Part shown: piece by piece, positions 7,482 through 16,408 of the stretch
Position numbering within the stretch: the stretch's first letter is position 1
Layout: every line of letters starts with the position of its first letter
Assembly (NCBI GenBank): GCA_947628955.1
Contig: CANRBX010000010.1
Coordinates: 1 to 61,397, forward strand
Length of the DNA: 61,397 bases
DNA from: an uncultured Lachnospiraceae bacterium
GTDB taxonomy: Bacteria > Bacillota > Clostridia > Lachnospirales > Lachnospiraceae
Direction of reading: 5' to 3'
Translations under genes and position numbers: made by a program
The notes under the pieces: model-generated
The model's database searches: none
Told to the model about the DNA's origin: nothing
Seen by the model: the letters and a program-made list of their open reading frames with translations, nothing else

Positions 7482-8900
7482 ATGGCGAACCAGGTTAATC
7501 TGCGCGAGATCGCGCTCACGATCCTGATGGAGATCACAGAGGAAGAAGCGTACAGCCATGTCGTCCTCCGGGAGGCGCTGGAGAAATACCAGTATCTGGA
7601 GAAGCGCGACCGCGCCTTCATCTCCAGGGCGGTGGAGGGAACGCTGGAGCACATGATACAGATGGACTACATCATCGAGCAGTTTTCCAATGTTCCGGTG
7701 TACAATATGAAGCCTCTGATCCGCAATCTGCTCCGGCTGTCTATCTATCAGATGAAATATATGGACAGCGTCCCGGACAGCGCTGTGTGCAACGAGGCGG
7801 TAAAGCTGGCGCAGCGCAGGGGGTTCTACAATCTCAAGGGCTTTGTCAACGGAGTGCTGCGCAACACGGCCAGGCGCCTGAACCAGGTCAGATATCCGGA
7901 TCCGAACACGGAGCCCCTGCATTACCTGTCCGTGAAATATTCGTTCCCGATCTGGATGCTGGACAGATGGACATCGCAGTTCGGATACGAGACCACGGAG
8001 AAGATCTGCCGCGATACGCATATGGAAAAGCCGACGGTCGTGCGCTGCAACCTGGCACGCGCGTCGAAGGAGCAGATCGTGGAGGAGCTTGAAAACCAGG
8101 GGATCACGGTCAGGCAGCATCCGTATCTGGACTATGCGCTGGAGATCTCCGATTACAATTACATGAAGGCAGTTTCCGCGTTCAAGAAGGGATGGATCCA
8201 GGTGCAGGACATCAGCTCCATGCTGGTCGCGGAGATCGCCGCCCCGAACTGGGGAGACACGTGCATCGACGTCTGCGCATCCCCGGGCGGGAAGAGCCTG
8301 CATATCGCCGATAAGCTGATGGGTAGCGGTTATGTGGAGGCACGCGACATATCGGAGCGCAAGGTGGCCCTGATGCAGGAGAACATTGAGAGGGCGGGCG
8401 CGATCAACATCCGCGCGGTGCTGAAGGACGCCACGGTGCCGGATCCGGATTCTTATCAGAAGGCGGACATCGTGCTCGCGGATCTTCCCTGCTCCGGCCT
8501 GGGAGTGATCGGCAAGAAGCAGGATATCAAATACAAGATGTCGGAAAAGCAGCAGCAGGACATTATCCGGCTGCAGCGCAGGATCCTGGCGGTCGTGCAG
8601 AATTATGTCAAGCCGGACGGCGTGCTGATCTTCAGCACCTGCACGATCGGGGCGGAGGAAAACCAGTACAACATCAAATGGTTCCTCGAGAATTTTCCGT
8701 TCCGTCTGGAGAGCATCGATCCGTACCTCTGCGAGGAGCTCAGAGGCAGGACGACGGGCGGCGGATACATCCAGCTTCTGCCCGGGATACACCGGTCGGA
8801 CGGATTTTTCATCGCGCGCCTGCGCAGGGTCAGCCAGTCTGCGGATGAAGAGTATTATCTGGATGAAGAGGATGAGGAGGCCGCGCAAGGGGATTTCTGA
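7482..8900 (+). CDS. rsmB: 16S rRNA (cytosine-967-C5) methyltransferase
   Basis: SAM-dependent RNA m5C methyltransferase acting on 16S rRNA. The N-terminal NusB-like RNA-binding domain (residues 1-150) is followed by the Rossmann methyltransferase domain. The SAM motif DVCASPGGKSLHIAD is at about 262-276. The two catalytic-motif cysteines are in ADLPCSGLG at about 335 and FSTCTIGAEEN at about 385. Length 472 aa is normal with a short acidic tail. It precedes rlmN, another rRNA modification enzyme, and rsgA, so this stretch is rich in ribosome maturation genes. Confidence 0.95.
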   Translation: MANQVNLREIALTILMEITEEEAYSHVVLREALEKYQYLEKRDRAFISRAVEGTLEHMIQMDYIIEQFSNVPVYNMKPLIRNLLRLSIYQMKYMDSVPDSAVCNEAVKLAQRRGFYNLKGFVNGVLRNTARRLNQVRYPDPNTEPLHYLSVKYSFPIWMLDRWTSQFGYETTEKICRDTHMEKPTVVRCNLARASKEQIVEELENQGITVRQHPYLDYALEISDYNYMKAVSAFKKGWIQVQDISSMLVAEIAAPNWGDTCIDVCASPGGKSLHIADKLMGSGYVEARDISERKVALMQENIERAGAINIRAVLKDATVPDPDSYQKADIVLADLPCSGLGVIGKKQDIKYKMSEKQQQDIIRLQRRILAVVQNYVKPDGVLIFSTCTIGAEENQYNIKWFLENFPFRLESIDPYLCEELRGRTTGGGYIQLLPGIHRSDGFFIARLRRVSQSADEEYYLDEEDEEAAQGDF

Positions 8901-8927
8901 GCGGAGGGAGTTCCGGCAGGGGAGCAC

Positions 8928-8985
8928 CGGATGTGAAGTGCCGGGCGGAAGGAACAGCGGATGCGAAGCTGCGGGCGGAGAGCAC
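8928..8985 (+). repeat. 30-bp direct repeat, two copies, between rsmB and rlmN
   Basis: The units beginning at 8928 and 8958 both read CGGATGYGAAG and then the GCGGGCGGA type, followed by a purine-rich stretch. They fill the middle of the 133-bp gap. The copies have diverged at several positions. Confidence 0.6.
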
Positions 8986-9033
8986 CTGTGCCGGGAGTTC
9001 TGCGGCCTGACGGCGGAAAACGGCGGAGATTGC

Positions 9034-10119
9034 ATGGAGAAGACAGAGATCAAATCCTTATATTTTGAAGAACTGGCGGAGATGGTTGCCGCGGCGGGGG
9101 AAAAACCGTTCCGGGCGAAGCAGCTGTACCAGTGGATGCACCAGAAGCTGGCGGATGATTTTGACGAGATGACGAACCTGCCGGCATCGCTTCGCGCAGA
9201 GCTTTCCGCGGCGTGCGAGTATGTGTGCCTTGATCTGGCGGACCGGCGGATATCCGCGGCGGACGGGACGGAGAAATATCTGTTCCGGCTCCCGGACGGA
9301 AATGTCATCGAGAGCGTTCTGATGAGATACCATCACGGAAACTCGGTCTGCATCTCTTCCCAGGCCGGCTGCAGGATGGGCTGCAGATTCTGCGCGTCCA
9401 CGATCGGCGGCCTGACGCGGAACCTGCTTCCGTCGGAGATGCTCGACCAGGTCTACCGGATCCAGAAGATAACCGGGGAGCGCGTGTCGAACGTCGTGGT
9501 GATGGGAACCGGGGAGCCGCTCGACAATTATGAGAATCTGCTGCGGTTTCTGAGGCTGCTGACGGATGAGCGCGGGCTGCACATCAGCCAGAGAAACGTC
9601 ACGGTCTCGACGTGCGGCCTGGTCGAAAAGATCCGGGCGCTTGCGGACGAAAAGCTGCAGATCACGCTGGCGCTCTCGCTGCACGCGTCGAGCTAGGAGA
9701 AGAGAAAAAAGCTGATGCCCGTCGCTTACCGGTACGAGCTGCGCGACGTGCTGGACGCGTGCCGCTATTATTTTGAGCAGACCGGCAGGCGGATCACCTT
9801 TGAGTACAGCCTGGTGAAGGGCGTGAACGACACCGGGAGGGATGCGAAGGAGCTGGCCGCCCTGCTTCGGGGGATGAACTGCCACGTCAATCTGATCCCT
9901 GTCAACCCGGTCCGGGAGCGCAGCTACGTCCAGCCAGATCCGGCGGCCGTAAATGCATTTAAAAATAAGCTGGAAAGCGAACAGATAAACGTGACGGTGA
10001 GAAGAGAGATGGGCCGCGACATCGCGGGGGCGTGCGGACAGCTGAGAAAAAGCTACATGGAGAGCCCGGATAAGGCCGAAAAAGACGAAAAGGATGAAAA
10101 AAGCGGAGAAAAGGACTAG
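9034..10119 (+). pseudogene. rlmN: 23S rRNA m2A2503 / tRNA m2A37 methyltransferase gene interrupted by an in-frame TAG
   Basis: Radical SAM enzyme that methylates A2503 of 23S rRNA and A37 of some tRNAs. The reading frame from ATG 9034 (GGAG 8 bp upstream) shows the family order: EKPFRAKQLYQWMH, then CRMGCRFC (iron-sulfur cysteines) at about 113-120, then VVVMGTGEPLDNYENLL. In the motif normally reading SLHA(x)3EKRKxLMP, codon 221 is TAG (9694-9696). The same frame then runs on without a break from EKRKKLMPVAYRYE to 10119. The second catalytic cysteine, in AGACGQL at about 333, lies after the stop, so the 220-aa product would be inactive. A CAG-to-TAG change is the simplest cause; a sequencing error is possible. 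Without the stop the protein would be 361 aa, the normal length. An internal ATG at 9715 would give only a fragment. Confidence 0.9.
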
Positions 10120-10157
10120 AAAAGGACGAGAATGAATAATCTCTTGTCCTTTTTTTC
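10120..10157 (+). terminator. Rho-independent terminator after rlmN
   Basis: AAAGGACGAGA pairs with TCTC-TT-GTCCTTT across an 8-nt A/T loop and is followed by a run of T's at about 10149-10156. It separates the murE-to-rlmN run from the phosphatase-kinase operon. The promoter of the latter overlaps its right arm. Confidence 0.8.
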
Positions 10158-10172
10158 CTGCTGTGCTAAAAT
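10144..10172 (+). promoter_or_regulatory. promoter of the PP2C-prkC operon
   Basis: TTGTCC (10144-10149), 17 bp, TAAAAT (10167-10172) with an extended TG at 10164-10165. The -35 box is part of the terminator stem of the preceding operon. Confidence 0.7.
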
Positions 10173-10235
10173 GTTTAAATAGATGTTTTTTTGCAGGTTA
10201 TAAAGCGATACTGGGATAGAAAAGAGGAAACGGGT

Positions 10236-10955
10236 ATGAAGACGTATAGCATTACGGACATCGGCAGAAGGAGGACGTCCAATCAGGATTTCATTTATGC
10301 TTCAGACCAGCCGGTTGGCAGTCTCTCCAACCTGCTGGTTGTGGCGGACGGCATGGGCGGCCACAATGCAGGAGACTACGCATCGCGCTATACGGTCGAG
10401 ACCATGGTAGATTACATAGAGAAGGCCGGGGAGCACCGCCCGATCCCGCTGCTCAGCTCGGCGATCCATCAGGCAAATGAGTTTGTGATGGAGAAATCCA
10501 GGTCAGACAAGGCGCTGGAGGGGATGGGCACGACGGTCGTGGCCGCGACGGCCAAGGACGGCTATCTGTATGTGGCAAATGTGGGAGACAGCAGGCTGTA
10601 CCTGATCGACCATGAGATTGAGCAGATCACCAGGGACCACTCGCTTGTGGAGGAGATGATCCGGGTCGGGGAGCTTCAGCGGAAGGATGCGAGGAGCCAC
10701 CCGGACAGGAACATCATCACCAGGGCGGTCGGGGTCAGGACGCCGGTTCGGATCGACTTTTTTGACGTGAAGCTGGAAGAGGGGGACAAGGTCCTGCTCT
10801 GCTCCGACGGGCTGACGAATATGGTGGAGGATGACGAGATCCTCCGCATCGTGAGGCACAGCGCTTCCCTGAAGGAAGCGGCGCAGCGCCTTGTAAACGA
10901 AGCCAACAAAAACGGGGGAAAAGACAACATTTCAGTAGTCCTCGCAGAATTCTAA
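10236..10955 (+). CDS. prpC: PP2C-type Ser/Thr protein phosphatase
   Basis: Metal-dependent phosphatase (Stp1/PrpC family) that reverses phosphorylation by the kinase encoded next. The sequence begins YSITDIGRRRTSNQDF. The metal-binding motif ADGMGGHNAGDYAS is at about 38-51. Further motifs are NVGDSRLYL, TRDHSLVEEM and CSDGLTNMV, and KDNISVVLAEF closes the protein. All expected Asp ligands are present. ATG 10236 is preferred over the upstream TTG at 10191 because AAAGAGG lies before it and homologues start with MKTYSITD-like sequence. Length 239 aa is normal. It lies 17 bp before prkC. Confidence 0.93.
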   Translation: MKTYSITDIGRRRTSNQDFIYASDQPVGSLSNLLVVADGMGGHNAGDYASRYTVETMVDYIEKAGEHRPIPLLSSAIHQANEFVMEKSRSDKALEGMGTTVVAATAKDGYLYVANVGDSRLYLIDHEIEQITRDHSLVEEMIRVGELQRKDARSHPDRNIITRAVGVRTPVRIDFFDVKLEEGDKVLLCSDGLTNMVEDDEILRIVRHSASLKEAAQRLVNEANKNGGKDNISVVLAEF

Positions 10956-10972
10956 CGGACAGGGGAAAGCGT

Positions 10973-13270
10973 ATGTTAAAAGTCGGAATGTTTATACAGA
11001 ACAGATATGAGATAATATCGCGAATCGGCTCCGGCGGGATGGCTGACGTGTACAAGGCGAAGGACCACAAGCTGAATCGGTTTGTCGCGGTAAAGGTGCT
11101 GAAGAAGGAATTCCGGGACGACAAGGTGTTTATCTCCAAATTCCGCGCGGAGGCACAGTCGGCCGCAGGCCTGGCGCACGCCAACATCGTGAACGTGTAT
11201 GACGTCGGCGAGGAGGCGGGGATCTCCTATATCGTGATGGAGCTCGTGGAGGGGATCACCCTGAAGGAGTACATCAAGAACAAGGGGCGCCTCTCCGCCA
11301 GGGAGGCCACCAGCATTGCCCTGCAGATCTCTGCGGGCCTGGAGGCCGCGCACAATAACGGGATCATCCACCGCGATGTGAAGCCGCAGAATATCATCAT
11401 CTCGACGGACGGCAAGGTGAAAGTGGCGGATTTCGGCATCGCGAGGGCCGCGACGACCAACACGTTCAATTCCAGCGTGATGGGGTCGGTGCACTACAGC
11501 TCCCCGGAGCAGTCGCGCGGCGGCTACAGCGATGAGAAGAGCGATATCTATTCTCTCGGGATCACGATCTATGAGATGCTGACCGGGCAGGTGCCGTTTG
11601 ACGGGGACACGGCGGTCGCCGTCGCGATCCGCCATCTCCAGGAGGAGGTGCCGGGCCCGAAGGAGCTGGTGCCGGAGATCCCGTACAGCACGAACCAGAT
11701 CGTGCTCAAGTGCACGCAGAAGAGCCCGGACCGCCGCTATGCGAATATGACAGACCTGATCCGCGACCTGCGCGAGTCGCTGATCAATCCGGACGGCGAT
11801 TTTGTGACGAAGCCGTCGGTGGACCCCACGGCCCGGACGCGTGTCATCTCCAGGGACGAGGTAGACCAGATCAACGCGGAGCAGCGGACGATGCCGGCCT
11901 ACGACGAGTCGCTGGACGTCGGGGCGGCCGCAGGCCTGCATGTGCAGGATACGGGGCCGTCGCAGAACCGCGCCTACCAGCCGGGAAGCTATTATCAGAA
12001 GAGCACGCTTCAGGAGGTGCGCCCGGGGCAGAACCGGGACGGCCAGTGGGATTCCCTGGCGGAGAGCGAGGCGTCGGATGAGCAGGAGTACGACCCCTAT
12101 TTTGATGCGTACGACGATCCGGACGATTATGCGATCCACGACGGAAATTACCGCCTGGACGAGACCTTTGTGCCGCAGGAGTCCCAGAGACGGAGATCGC
12201 GCAGAAACCGGGAGGACGACGGGGACGTCGGACTGAACCCGAGGCTTGAGCGCATTGTGACGGTCGGCGGGATCATCGTCGCCGTGATCATCGGCTGCGT
12301 ATTTCTCGTCCTGCTGGCGAATGCGTTCGGAGTGTTCCATTTCCGGAAGAAGCCTGCGGAGACAGAGCTGGTGACAGAAAAAGAGAGCGAGAGCGAGCCT
12401 GTGCAGACCGTTTCCGTTCCGGAGCTTTCCGGGAGGACAGAGGCGGATGCGCTGAAGCTGCTGGAGAGCTATGGCCTGACCGGGCGGAAGACGGGCGAGA
12501 AGGAGTCCGCGGACGCCCAGGCGGGCGAGGTGTGCGACCAGTCTCCGGATGCCGGAGAGCTGGTGCAGCGCGGGACCGCGGTGGACTACCAGGTGGTGAA
12601 GGAGCCTGAGATGTTCGAGCTGGCAGACCTGACCAATGTGGAGCAGAGCCAGGCAAAGGCGTTCCTGCTGACACAGGGCCTGACCTGCGAGGTGGACACC
12701 TCCAGGCACAGCGACACGATCGAAAACGGACATGTGATCACGACAGAGCCGATGGCCGGGACGAGGATGAAGCCCGGGGACACGGTGACGATCTATGTCA
12801 GCCAGGGCGAGGACGTTCCGGTCAGCTATGTGACTCCGTGGGATCTGACCGGCTATACGGTGGAGCGCGCCAACGAAGCGCTGGAGATGCAGGACCTGAT
12901 CGCGGATTACCAGTACGAGGCCAGCGATGTGATCGGCGAGGGGTACATCACGCGGATGGATCCCCCGGCAAATCAGCAGATCGCACGCGGCTCGACCGTG
13001 ACGCTCTATATCAGCACGGGGCCGGATACGGACGGACAGCAGCAGCCGGTGCAGACGCCGCAGTCTGAGACACAGCAGGCGCAGACGCAGCCGCCGCAGT
13101 CCGAGACGCAGCAGGTGCAGACCCAGCCGCAGCAGCAGTCTGAGACGCAGCAGGCGCAGACCCAGCCGCAGTCCGAGACCCAGCCGATACAGATACAGCA
13201 GCCGGAGCAGCAGCCGGCACAGCCGCAGCCCGGGGACGACAACATTACGATCATCGGGAACGGCGGCTGA
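10973..13270 (+). CDS. prkC: PASTA-domain Ser/Thr protein kinase
   Basis: Membrane kinase that senses cell-wall fragments or lipid II through extracellular PASTA domains. It regulates wall synthesis, growth and, in spore formers, germination. The cytoplasmic kinase domain (1-270) has GSGGMADVY, the Lys of VAVKVLK, HRDVKPQN and DFGIARA. A linker with many Tyr, Asp and Gln residues follows. A single membrane segment lies at about 428-452. At least three PASTA repeats follow (about 475-685). The last 65 residues are a Gln/Pro/Thr tail made of repeated QSETQQAQTQ units. Length 765 aa is above the norm because of the linker and tail. It is co-transcribed with its phosphatase and followed by rsgA and rpe, a typical Firmicute order. 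Confidence 0.95.
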   Translation: MLKVGMFIQNRYEIISRIGSGGMADVYKAKDHKLNRFVAVKVLKKEFRDDKVFISKFRAEAQSAAGLAHANIVNVYDVGEEAGISYIVMELVEGITLKEYIKNKGRLSAREATSIALQISAGLEAAHNNGIIHRDVKPQNIIISTDGKVKVADFGIARAATTNTFNSSVMGSVHYSSPEQSRGGYSDEKSDIYSLGITIYEMLTGQVPFDGDTAVAVAIRHLQEEVPGPKELVPEIPYSTNQIVLKCTQKSPDRRYANMTDLIRDLRESLINPDGDFVTKPSVDPTARTRVISRDEVDQINAEQRTMPAYDESLDVGAAAGLHVQDTGPSQNRAYQPGSYYQKSTLQEVRPGQNRDGQWDSLAESEASDEQEYDPYFDAYDDPDDYAIHDGNYRLDETFVPQESQRRRSRRNREDDGDVGLNPRLERIVTVGGIIVAVIIGCVFLVLLANAFGVFHFRKKPAETELVTEKESESEPVQTVSVPELSGRTEADALKLLESYGLTGRKTGEKESADAQAGEVCDQSPDAGELVQRGTAVDYQVVKEPEMFELADLTNVEQSQAKAFLLTQGLTCEVDTSRHSDTIENGHVITTEPMAGTRMKPGDTVTIYVSQGEDVPVSYVTPWDLTGYTVERANEALEMQDLIADYQYEASDVIGEGYITRMDPPANQQIARGSTVTLYISTGPDTDGQQQPVQTPQSETQQAQTQPPQSETQQVQTQPQQQSETQQAQTQPQSETQPIQIQQPEQQPAQPQPGDDNITIIGNGG
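13061..13200 (+). repeat. coding repeat in the prkC tail, about 36-bp units
   Basis: Units starting CAGTCYGAGACRCAGCAG begin at 13061, 13097, 13136 and 13169, so the spacing is 36, 39 and 33 bp. All are multiples of three, which keeps the kinase tail in frame. They encode QSETQQAQTQP-type repeats outside the membrane. Confidence 0.85.
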
Positions 13271-13343
13271 ACAGGGTTTTGTTTACTGCCAATTATAACG
13301 ATAACTGCCCCTGCGGGGGATGGAGGAATATGATGGTGAGTTC

Positions 13344-14222
13344 ATGCAGGGAAAGATAATCAGGGGGATCGGGGGATTCTATTACGTGTACGCGCAGGAC
13401 GGCGTGCTGTATGAGTGCAGGGCCAGGGGGATTTTCCGCAAGGAGAAAATAAAGCCTCTGGTGGGCGACGACGCAGAGATTTCGGTGATCGACGCGAAGG
13501 AGGCTACCGGAAACGTCGACCGGCTTCTCCCGCGCAGGAACGCGCTGATCCGCCCGGCGGCGGCAAATGTGGACCAGGCGCTCGTGGTGTTCGCGCTGGC
13601 GGATCCGAAGCCCAATCTGAACCTTCTGGACCGTTTCCTGATCATGATGCGGCAGCAGGAGATCCCGGTGATCGTCTGCTTCAACAAGACGGATCTGACG
13701 ACGCGCGAAGAGCAGGAGGAGCTCGCGAAGACGTATCAGAACTGCGGCTGCAGGGTATGCTTTCTGTGCGTGGCGCGGCAGGAGGGCATCGAAGAGGTGC
13801 AGGAGCTCCTGGAGGGGAAGACGACGGTGGTGGCCGGTCCCTCCGGAGTCGGAAAGTCCTCGCTGACGAACGCGCTCCAGTCCTCCGTGCAGATGGAGGT
13901 GGGCGAGGTCAGCCGCAGGATCGGGCGCGGCCGGCACACGACAAGGCACACGGAGCTGATCGTCCTGCGCCGGGACACCTACTTTCTCGACACGCCGGGC
14001 TTCAGCTCCCTGTATCTCGAGGGAATAGAGAGGGAAGAGCTGAAGGATTATTTCTGCGAATTCGCCCCCTATGAGGGGCGGTGCCGCTTTCAGGGCTGCA
14101 TGCATATCAGCGAGCCGGACTGCGCTGTAAAGGAAGCGCTTGCGCAGGGAAGGATCGCAGGGACACGCTACGAGAATTACGTTCTGCTGGCACAGGAGCT
14201 GGGCGGCAGAAAGAAGTACTGA
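13344..14222 (+). CDS. rsgA: ribosome small subunit-dependent GTPase A
   Basis: Circularly permuted GTPase that checks 30S subunit maturation and releases assembly factors. An N-terminal OB fold (MQGKIIRGIGGFYYVY) is followed by the permuted GTPase domain: NKTD (G4) at about 118, GPSGVGKSSLTNAL (G1) at about 165-178 and DTPGFSSL (G3) at about 215. The C-terminal zinc motif has its Cys/His ligands in CRFQGCMHISEPDC. ATG 13344 fits homologues (MQGKII); GGAGG is rather far upstream (17 bp). ATG 13320 would add eight residues but has no spaced binding site. Length 292 aa is usual. Confidence 0.94.
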   Translation: MQGKIIRGIGGFYYVYAQDGVLYECRARGIFRKEKIKPLVGDDAEISVIDAKEATGNVDRLLPRRNALIRPAAANVDQALVVFALADPKPNLNLLDRFLIMMRQQEIPVIVCFNKTDLTTREEQEELAKTYQNCGCRVCFLCVARQEGIEEVQELLEGKTTVVAGPSGVGKSSLTNALQSSVQMEVGEVSRRIGRGRHTTRHTELIVLRRDTYFLDTPGFSSLYLEGIEREELKDYFCEFAPYEGRCRFQGCMHISEPDCAVKEALAQGRIAGTRYENYVLLAQELGGRKKY

Positions 14223-14231
14223 GGTGAGGGA

Positions 14232-14906
14232 ATGGAACGGAAGAATATTCTGGCGCCTTCCATACTTGCGGCGGATTTCCGCTGTCTGGGGGATGAGATC
14301 GCGCGAGTGACAGCCGCGGGGGCGGAATATATTCATATTGATGTGATGGACGGTATGTTCGTGCCGAGCATTTCCTTCGGGATGCCGGTGATCACGTCGG
14401 CACGGAAGGGGACGGACTGCTTCTTTGACGTGCACCTGATGGTGGAGCAGCCGGAGCGCTATATCGAGACCTTTGTAAAATGCGGCGCAGACAGCGTCAC
14501 GGTCCACGCGGAGGCGACCAGGCATCTGCACAGGACGCTCGAGCTGATCCGCAGCTGCGGCGCCGGCGTCGGCGTGGCGCTGAACCCGGCGACCCCGCTT
14601 TCGGTCCTCGACTATGTGATCCGGGATGCGGATATGGTGCTGGTCATGACGGTCGATCCCGGATTCGGGGGGCAGGAGTACATCCCGACCATGACGGAAA
14701 AGATCCGCGCGCTGCGCGCGTGGGCGGACCGGATCGGGCATCCGCTTGACATCCAGGTAGACGGGGGGATCAACAGCGAGACCCTGCACACGGTGCTCGA
14801 AGCCGGCGCGAATGTCTGCGTCATGGGATCGGCCGTGTTTTGCGGGAACCGGGAGAGCAATGTGAAGAAATATCTCTCAATCATGCACGAATATGCAACA
14901 TATTGA
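14232..14906 (+). CDS. rpe: ribulose-phosphate 3-epimerase
   Basis: TIM-barrel enzyme interconverting ribulose-5-phosphate and xylulose-5-phosphate in the pentose phosphate pathway. Family motifs are present from start to end: LAPSILAADF, HIDVMDGMFVPSISFG, DVHLMVEQPERYI, MTVDPGFGGQ and QVDGGIN. The metal ligands (His and Asp of HIDVMDG, His of VHLM, Asp of VDGG) are all there. Length 224 aa is standard. It follows rsgA by 9 bp with GAGGTGAGGG upstream. It would serve any L-arabinose or pentose flux from the sugar island. Confidence 0.96.
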   Translation: MERKNILAPSILAADFRCLGDEIARVTAAGAEYIHIDVMDGMFVPSISFGMPVITSARKGTDCFFDVHLMVEQPERYIETFVKCGADSVTVHAEATRHLHRTLELIRSCGAGVGVALNPATPLSVLDYVIRDADMVLVMTVDPGFGGQEYIPTMTEKIRALRAWADRIGHPLDIQVDGGINSETLHTVLEAGANVCVMGSAVFCGNRESNVKKYLSIMHEYATY

Positions 14907-14995
14907 TGAAGACACCAACAGATTTTTTCGACATAAATCGATTGGACGGGAAGGCCGGCGGTTCGGTGCAAACCCCCGGTTTATCGGAAAAATAT

Positions 14996-15030
14996 GCGGC
15001 TGCCGCAGACCTCTGCGGCGGCCTTTTTCG
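14996..15030 (+). terminator. Rho-independent terminator after rpe
   Basis: GGCTGCCGCAGA pairs with CTGCGGCGGCC, with a single-base bulge on one arm, across a 3-nt loop, followed by five T's at about 15024-15028. It closes the PP2C-prkC-rsgA-rpe operon. The rest of the 14907-15196 gap has a GC hairpin-prone stretch at 14950-14990 of unknown role and the ychF promoter. Confidence 0.8.
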
Positions 15031-15083
15031 GGCCGCAAGCGCAGAAATGGGGAATTATGTCGAGCGGTTTCCTCCGGAAAGTA

Positions 15084-15112
15084 TTGTTTCTTGTCGGTTT
15101 ATGTGTTAAACT
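15084..15112 (+). promoter_or_regulatory. promoter of ychF
   Basis: TTGTTT (15084-15089), 17 bp, TAAACT (15107-15112), about 85 nt before the ychF start and after the rpe terminator. Confidence 0.6.
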
Positions 15113-15196
15113 GTGACATACTCAGAAAAAACACAGGAAAAAAGAAAAGATTGTAGAAAGGACTGCAGGGAAAACTGCAGAAATGGAGAGAAGAAA

Positions 15197-16294
15197 ATGA
15201 AGCTTGGAATCGTGGGCCTGCCAAATGTAGGCAAAAGTACGCTGTTCAATTCACTGACAAAGGCAGGGGCGGAGTCGGCCAACTATCCGTTCTGCACGAT
15301 CGACCCGAATGTGGGCGTCGTGGCAGTCCCGGACGAGAGGCTGAAGCTGCTGAGCGACATGTACCACTCTGCGAAGACGACGCCGGCTGTGATAGAATTT
15401 GTGGATATTGCGGGCCTTGTGAAGGGCGCGTCGAAGGGAGAAGGCCTCGGGAACCAGTTCCTCGCCAACATCCGCGAGGTAGACGCCGTCGTGCACGTGG
15501 TGCGCTGTTTTGAGGATTCCAACGTGATCCATGTGGACGGCTCGGTGAATCCGGCGCGCGACATCGAGACGATCAACCTGGAGCTGATCTTCTCCGACCT
15601 GGAGATCCTGGAGCGCCGCATTTCCAGGACCACGCGCGCGGCCAGAAACGACAAGGCGCAGGCAAAGGAGCTGAACCTCCTGGAAAAGCTGAAACGCCAT
15701 CTGGAGGACGGCAGGCTCGCGATCTCCTACGAGCCGGAGGACGAGGACGAGGCGGCCTGGTTTGCAGGGTACAATCTGCTGACCGCGAAGCCCGTGATCT
15801 TTGCGGCGAACGTATCCGAGGACGATCTTGCGGACGACGGCGCGTCCAATCCGCACGTACAGGCGGTGCGCAGGTGCGCGCAGGAGTCCGGCAGCGAGGT
15901 ATTTGTGATCTGCGCCCAGATCGAGCAGGAGATCGCCGAGCTGGACGACGACGAAAAACAGATGTTTCTTGAAGATCTTGGATTGAAAGAGTCCGGACTG
16001 GAAAAACTGATCAGGGCGAGCTATTCCCTGCTCGGCCTGCTGAGCTACCTGACCGCGGGCGAGACCGAGACGCGCGCCTGGACGATCAAAAAGGGCACGA
16101 AGGCCCCGCAGGCGGCCGGCAAGATCCACTCCGATTTCGAGCGCGGCTTCATCCGCGCGGAGGTCGTCAATTACCGGGACCTGCTGGACTGCGGCTCCTA
16201 CGCGGCGGCCAGGGAAAAGGGCCTGGTCGGGCTTGAGGGCAAGGACTACGTCGTAAAAGACGGGGACGTGATCCTGTTCCGATTCAACGTATGA
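15197..16294 (+). CDS. ychF: redox-regulated ATPase YchF
   Basis: Obg-family P-loop protein of universal distribution that binds ATP in preference to GTP. It is linked to ribosome and oxidative stress functions. MKLGIVGLPNVGKSTLFNSL gives the P-loop at residues 6-15; DIAGLVKGASKGEGLGNQFL is the G3/switch region. A coiled-coil insertion follows. The C-terminal TGS-like domain has TAGETETRAWTIKKGTKAP, and the protein ends KDYVVKDGDVILFRFNV. ATG 15197 has GGAGAGAAG upstream; longer in-frame starts add only a basic stretch without homology. Length 365 aa is exact for the family. Confidence 0.96.
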   Translation: MKLGIVGLPNVGKSTLFNSLTKAGAESANYPFCTIDPNVGVVAVPDERLKLLSDMYHSAKTTPAVIEFVDIAGLVKGASKGEGLGNQFLANIREVDAVVHVVRCFEDSNVIHVDGSVNPARDIETINLELIFSDLEILERRISRTTRAARNDKAQAKELNLLEKLKRHLEDGRLAISYEPEDEDEAAWFAGYNLLTAKPVIFAANVSEDDLADDGASNPHVQAVRRCAQESGSEVFVICAQIEQEIAELDDDEKQMFLEDLGLKESGLEKLIRASYSLLGLLSYLTAGETETRAWTIKKGTKAPQAAGKIHSDFERGFIRAEVVNYRDLLDCGSYAAAREKGLVGLEGKDYVVKDGDVILFRFNV

Positions 16295-16408
16295 CACGCA
16301 GACTCCGGCCCTGACGCCGGATCCTGACCGGGGACGCCGGATTCCGGTTCACAGTGCAGGATCCCGCACGGCGCGCCGGCTGAGAACAGGTAGAAGGAGG
16401 CCTTTTTC

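Noticed and set aside
9694-9714. Pyrrolysine or selenocysteine insertion at the rlmN TAG
   Set aside because: RlmN families have no such residue at this place; a Gln codon change is simpler. No pyl genes are in the window.
10976-12733. Minus-strand open frame of 585 codons opposite prkC
   Set aside because: Low-complexity Arg/Leu/His-rich translation without domains. Codon bias of the true gene explains the open frame.
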